A stretch of DNA of 64,000 nucleotides, taken from the NCBI GenBank assembly GCA_916613615.1, contig OU744721.1, positions 83,023,060 to 83,087,059 of the forward strand. Direction: 5' to 3'. Origin of the DNA: Steromphala cineraria (Eukaryota; Mollusca; Gastropoda; Trochida; Trochidae). The translations under genes and the position numbers were made by a program. The notes below the pieces were generated by a model, which was not told the origin of the DNA, did not search any database, and worked only from the letters and a program-made list of their open reading frames with translations. Positions 59,550 to 64,000 of the stretch are shown here, piece by piece; position 1 is the stretch's first letter, and every line of letters begins with the position of its first letter.

Positions 59550-59657
59550 TCATGTTTTAAAATTGTATTCCTTTTGAAACTTCTCAAAGTCTTCATCTGT
59601 AAATAGAGTTGATTCTTCTCCAACTACTTCTGCCTTCTCTTCTGTTCTCCCAAACAC
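59550..59657 (-). CDS. terminal coding exon of an RPS19BP1/AROS-like gene (tentative)
   Basis: Minus strand: acceptor CATTGCTGCAG, then 35 codons in phase 0 to TGA (59552-59550). The translation begins VFGRTEEKAEVVGEE and ends LFTDEDFEKFQKEYNFKT. The end resembles the conserved C-terminus FTxEDFxKFxxEY of RPS19BP1 (active regulator of SIRT1), a small nucleolar protein; that family link rests on this motif only. The preceding exon at 60774-60640 ends in a compatible phase 0. Confidence 0.55.
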   Translation of the reverse strand: MFGRTEEKAEVVGEESTLFTDEDFEKFQKEYNFKT

Positions 59658-60639
59658 CTGCAGCAATGAGATTGATAACGTCATGAAATGAATGTTAGGC
59701 TACAAATAATAAACAAATAAATTCAGCTGATTTTGCCACAGAAGATTTTCTTCAATTGGTCTCAGCCTCGATTGCTTCACCTTCAGGCTTAAGTTTAAGA
59801 AATGACTTATCATAAAGATGTTGCAAATTTCTCTCAATTAATTCTTTAAACAGTGGAAACGCACAAAAGAATGCATTCTCTAGTGCCAAAAATGTTTGTA
59901 TATAATATGTACTATTAGTCTATTACCCTGTGGCCTCTTTAAGTGCAAAATAAAGACTTAAAAAAACATTCATAGCATTAGGCAACAAACCAATCTTATT
60001 ACTTTTGAATACTGCTGACAACGATGAAATAACACTAAGAAAGATTTTCTGGAAAACAACTTCATTATTGTTAAAATCAAGACTTTTCAGCGTGTATTCT
60101 TACTTCATTATGTGGGATGATAAACTATTAAAAAAGTGGGCACATCCCACCTGATGAAGGAGCAAGCACATACTGTTCTTATGCACACCACATATAAATC
60201 TCTCCAATGAGATAGATCAAGTCACAAAATGTTGATCTAGTCTCTGTTCAAATTAGCCGAATTTGTAAGCTTAGCTTGATAGGGAGCATCCTGTTTGGAT
60301 GCAATCAAATTAAGTTGTGCAGTCAGCAACACTGTTCAACAGTCATCATTATGGTAACTGATTCATGACAACGGACTTGTGACAATAACCACCCTTTCTC
60401 TGCTAGAAGTGTTTTCAAGGGCTGCAATTGTTCAAAAGGTTGTGGTGCAAACTTGCCACTAGGGGAAACCAGGGATTTTGACAGTTTGAACAGAGTTTGG
60501 ATCAACATTTTAGGACTTGAAGTAATGCTGTTAATTTTTCCCAATTTTTTTTTTAGCAAAACAATAAGAAAAGTCAAAGAGCCTGTCTCTGTATTTACTC
60601 AGAGTATGGAGTCCCTTTAAGGAGACATCGTTCACTCAC

Positions 60640-60774
60640 CGCCCTCGTATGACTCTCCTCGGTCCTCGCTGCTTCAGCTAGTGCTTGTAAGATCCGAAGA
60701 TTCTTCTCTGTATTGTCTTGTTTTTCTGTCAAGTCATTTAAGAAATCAGAATAATAAGGGTTGATTATTAACAT
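60640..60774 (-). CDS. internal coding exon of the same minus-strand gene
   Basis: Minus strand: acceptor TGTATTGGTTTCAG, 45 codons, donor GCG|GTGAGT at 60639. The translation runs MLIINPYYSDFL, DLTEKQDNTEKNLRILQAL, AEAARTEESHTRA: a helical, charged sequence unlike AT-random frames. The frame is phase 0 at the donor and joins the terminal exon. The exon may instead start at an acceptor 14 nt further upstream (TTGTTTTAG|TG), which would make it phase 1 and match the donor of the exon at 62066-61968. Confidence 0.6.
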
Positions 60775-60919
60775 CTGAAACCAATACACTAAAACAAGGG
60801 TCATCTGACGATACTGCATCCAAAACCTCCCATCTTGTTAAATACATTACATTATAAACCTCCAGTGACGTCACTCTATTGTTCTATTAGGTTCTTCTTT
60901 TACCGGATAAACCTCTTTG

Positions 60920-60976
60920 CCGGGCATTCTCCAAGAATGCCCAGGGCTTTCTCTAGGAAAGCCCGGGGCTTACTGT
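60920..60976. repeat. pair of adjacent short hairpins
   Basis: GGGCATTCTCCAAGAATGCCC is followed directly by GGGCTTTCTCTAGGAAAGCCC: two perfect or near-perfect 9-bp-stem palindromes with matching layout, in the intron between the minus-strand exons. Confidence 0.7.
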
Positions 60977-61107
60977 AGAATTTATCGGAAATTGATTTTG
61001 ATAGGAATTATACACGTTTTGAAATACTTTGTTTCAAAGTCCTTCTTCGAATAAATACCATCACAAAATATCACAATTTTGACAAATCACAAATATAATG
61101 TTCGCAT

Positions 61108-61175
61108 GCCTGGTTTCGAACTCTGCACAACTCACTTACTAAACTGGCGCCTTTAACAACTCGGCTATAAAGGCC
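61108..61175 (-). repeat. tRNA-like (Ser/Leu-type) element or pseudogene
   Basis: On the minus strand TAGCCGAGTTGTTAAAGGCGC (A-box of class II tRNAs) is followed by GAGTTCGAAACC (B-box) at tRNA-like spacing. The acceptor ends do not pair (GGGCCTT at the 5' side, no AAGGCCC at the 3' side) and the anticodon stem is poor. So it is a tRNA pseudogene or SINE head, not a working tRNA. Confidence 0.5.
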
Positions 61176-61399
61176 CACGAGAACAATGATGTATTTTCCA
61201 CAGTGACAATCATGTGAACTTCACGAGGCAGATAGCACATGCATTTCACGTTCACGGCTTGAGTAGCGAGCGCAAAGCACGTGCAGGGCGCGGATGTGCT
61301 CTCCGTTTGCTCATGGTGATTCCCTACCAGTAAAAATCAATGAATCCATTTTTATACTTATTATTGAAATAATTTTGTTACTACGGTTTATCTCGGTTC

Positions 61400-61557
61400 A
61401 TAAGTTAGATCTAAACCTCGCCCTCGGTGTTGTTTGATAATGTAAGCCCTCAGCCTCGGGAAATTGGGGCGGGCCTGTCGGCCCTTCCCAATTTCCCTCT
61501 GCCGCGGGCTTACATTATCAACAACACCTCTGGCTCGGTTTAGATCCTACACTTACA
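61400..61557. repeat. fold-back/MITE with about 60-bp imperfect arms
   Basis: Left arm TAAGTTAGATCTAAACC..., GGTGTTGTTTGATAATGTAAGCCC, GGGAAATTGGG; right arm is the inverse (CCCAATTTCCC, GGGCTTACATTATCAACAACACC, GGTTTAGATCCTACACTTA). The GC-rich centre is CGGGCCTGTCGGCCC. Confidence 0.75.
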
Positions 61558-61967
61558 ACTCCCATAAAAGATAAGAGTTCAACAGGTTTGAAAACAATGA
61601 AAAGCTGCATTGTTTACAGGAAAAATTTGCTTAACATTCTTCAAATTGAACTTTTTGAAGTTTTGAAGATATTTCAGACAACAATAAGATACCAAAAGCA
61701 ATTAGTTCATCTTTCTATACATTTAAAGCTTAAATCTCAGTGTCACAATCTTAAATCGCAAGGATCCCAGGTTCGATGCTTTGTTAAGACAATTTGTCTG
61801 ATGAGATACTAAACTGATTAAAGAAAATATTTGATCCAAGAACACATTTTTGCAGGAGAAAGGAACAATATTGGCAGTTGGACACCTTAAATGCATCAGA
61901 AAAAGGAGTACCGTATTTAGCGCCTATTCAAAAAAGTTAATTAACAGTCCACAGACATTTGTCTCAC

Positions 61968-62066
61968 CTGATTGTCCAATGTTAAGCTTTTTGTGCTTCT
62001 TTGTTTTAGGCCTTTTTGAATCATTGGACACACTTTTCTTTTTCTTCTTGACTTTTACCTTGGCAT
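61968..62066 (-). CDS. lysine-rich coding exon, probably of the same minus-strand gene
   Basis: Minus strand: acceptor TTTATTTTTACCAG, then a phase-1 frame of 99 nt to donor CAG|GTGAGA (phase 1). The translation contains AKVKVKKKKKSVSN and SKRPKTKKHKKLNIGQS, strongly basic like the N-terminal half of RPS19BP1 and other nucleolar proteins. Joining to the exon at 60774 requires the alternative acceptor described there or an unseen exon. The upstream first exon was not found. Confidence 0.5.
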
Positions 62067-63785
62067 CTGGTAAAAATAAAAAAAGACTGAAAACTACCGG
62101 GTAGATGATTTAGTTATATATATAATATCACTTGTTTATTGAGGCTAGTAACACTGCCCTAACTTTTCATGTTAATTCCCTATGTTTCAGTCACTTCATC
62201 TTGTGAAAGTTACAACTTTACCACTGAAGAGGGTGCTGTACCCAAATATGGGGGGTAATCAGCAAGTCTCAAATAAGACCGTGATTGAGACTGGGGTAAA
62301 TTAAGCTTTGCTGGGACAGGTGTGACCGTATCAAGTAAATTATCGAATTCAGGAGCAACTTTACAAAATGTACGCCATTTTCCTACAGTATGTTGTAACC
62401 AACCCTAACACCAGACTTGTAACCTAATCCTAAAACTTTGTCGATACGGATCTAAAGTTTTAAAAAAATAGTCACAAAACATCCAAGGGCTAAAAAAGTC
62501 AATCTTGTGTGAATCCAAGGGTTAAATCCCAAAATATCATATTTAGTGGCGAACATATCACAGGGATCACTTTGGACAGGGATTTGGGGATATTTACCCA
62601 TTGATGTATCTAGATATCCCAATATCAATACTAATGAGGGGAGAAAATCTCAAAGCAAAAATCAAAACTATTATTTTCTTCTCAAACATCCCATTGCTTT
62701 CTCTGAAAATCCCACTATATTAGGCCAAGGTAAGATTTTTCTCCCTTTCATACTTTGAACCAGGGCGATCCCTGATATCATAAAGTTGTACCCGAATTCA
62801 AATTTATTTTAAACTGCAATTGTAATTTATATATAAATTTAGACATTACCTAATGGCATTAACAGAGTCTTATTTTGTAGTACTCCCTAATAGTTATATA
62901 ATTATGATTATATAATGAAATTGCAATAGTGTTTGAAAACCTCTGCTCGAACTAAAATCTAAACATCACTCAGTATGTTCTCAAAAGTTTTTATTGCTTA
63001 CACTGTGAGTCACAGAGGAGTCGATCAAGTCTAATAGACTAATATCCTGATCCACCCTCTGTTGTGTTAGTGCAGTTCTCGAGCTAGGAAAGGATCACAC
63101 ATAACGGCGACAAGCCAAAACTGCGACATTTTGGACGGAACGGCGACAAAACCCAAAATAATTATGGACAGAACGGCGAAACATATTTTCAATGAATTTT
63201 TAGACCAAAATCGCTGATCAGAATGGCGACGGATTTGGATTAAACGGCGACACACATTTTTTAAATATTTCATTTTAACTTTGATTCGTTTACCTTTCGT
63301 GTCTGGTATGTTTGTCAGATGTTTATATATATAGATATATGTTTACACAAAAAAATTTCACGTAAGAGATGTTGGTATAAATACTATGTTTTTATAAGTT
63401 TGAAGCTTGTGTTTCACGTCTTAGATGTTTATTTACGATGTTTGATGTGATTTGATTGGTTTGTCTTTCATGTATGAGATGCTTGTCAACTATGTTTGTA
63501 CAAATAAAAGCCGACGTTCAATTAATCCATGATTCATTACCTTGACACTCGAAAAATGAAAATAAAATAAATCATATCTAGAATTACCAATTTTAAACAT
63601 GATTAATGATCAAAATAATGTCATATTATCTAAGCATGCTATGTTAAAAAATGTCTGAGGATATTTTCTGCACCAACAAAAATGATGCTGTAAATATATA
63701 AAATGTTAAAAAGTTCACATTTGATAAACCCAATTCTAACAAGATGTGTTTGTGAAACACGAATGCCCCCGGATGCATCCTGCTC
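62067..63785. other. gene-free AT-rich DNA with a GGCGAC-motif cluster
   Basis: No exon is supported. At 63103-63256 the word AACGGCGAC(A) recurs about five times at irregular spacing. The first exon of the minus-strand gene would be expected here or beyond the window. Confidence 0.4.
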
Positions 63786-64000
63786 GGTGTGTCAAGGTCA
63801 AGGTCACAAGGTCAAATGTCATGGTGTCATCTGAAAGGTCTCATCACAAGGGATACACATATCAAGTATCAAAGACCTAGCACTGACAGTATAGAAACTA
63901 TAGCCAAGGTTAAAGTTTTCGGAAAAGGCTCGCTGTGTCAAGGTCAAGGTCACAAGGTCACATGTCATGGTGTCATCTGAAAGGTCTCATTACAAGGGAT
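63786..64000 (+). repeat. tandem repeat with AAGGTCAAGGTCACAAGGTCA core, open at window end
   Basis: Two copies, about 147 bp apart, of GTGTCAAGGTCAAGGTCACAAGGTCA followed by ATGTCATGGTGTCATCTGAAAGGTCTCAT.ACAAGGGAT. The array probably continues beyond the window. This core is a satellite word I remember from many mollusc genomes. Confidence 0.85.

Overview
The window is eukaryotic, intron-rich, AT-rich DNA. It most likely comes from a marine mollusc, and a gastropod is my best guess. The evidence is an intact COP9 signalosome subunit 3 gene split by GT-AG introns, a Ty3/Gypsy element and an L2/CR1-type LINE, and repeat words I remember as common in molluscs: the AAGGTCAAGGTCACAAGGTCA satellite, a GACGGACGGACAGACACCATGCC-type dispersed repeat, and GAGTGAATGAGTT...GCCGC SINE-like fragments. 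The taxonomic call is inference.

Layout. 1-8100: almost gene-free, with a possible partial exon at the left edge, a 131-bp tandem duplication and one GC-richer exon-like patch. 8101-19741: bounded by inverted CAGCTAACA ends whose subterminal DNA is packed with ACGTTGT/ACGT words. It holds a candidate last exon (8863-8944) and a candidate first exon (17633-17716) of one or two minus-strand genes, copy 1 of an 887-bp repeat, and a 4950-bp Gypsy element with identical 204-bp LTRs and a 5-bp target duplication. 19742-25170: intergenic DNA with several MITE or fold-back elements. 25171-29170: a nearly full-length L2/CR1 LINE with a long endonuclease-RT reading frame and frame breaks near its 3' end, flanked by two diverged copies of a 230-bp sequence. 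30285-43800: 18 tandem units of about 710 bp with diverged partial units at both edges. The units contain exon-like segments with compatible phase-1 splice signals, so the satellite looks like an amplified and largely decayed exon pair. A possible terminal exon in the same phase follows at 44029-44234.

44443-45603: copy 2 of the 887-bp repeat, interrupted by a 266-bp MITE whose empty site is preserved in copy 1. 45861-55197: COPS3 on the plus strand, 15 coding exons and 426 residues, with a minisatellite and SINE-like fragments in its introns. 55933-64000: intergenic repeats, plus a minus-strand gene fragment of at least three exons (62066 down to 59550). Its C-terminus resembles the FTxEDFxKFxxEY end of RPS19BP1/AROS. 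At the right edge, a 150-bp-class tandem repeat runs out of the window.

The only gene identified with high confidence is COPS3, a housekeeping component of the cullin-deneddylating COP9 complex. The rest is transposable-element biology, with recent insertions (Gypsy, the twin 887-bp repeats, the MITE) on top of older decayed elements.
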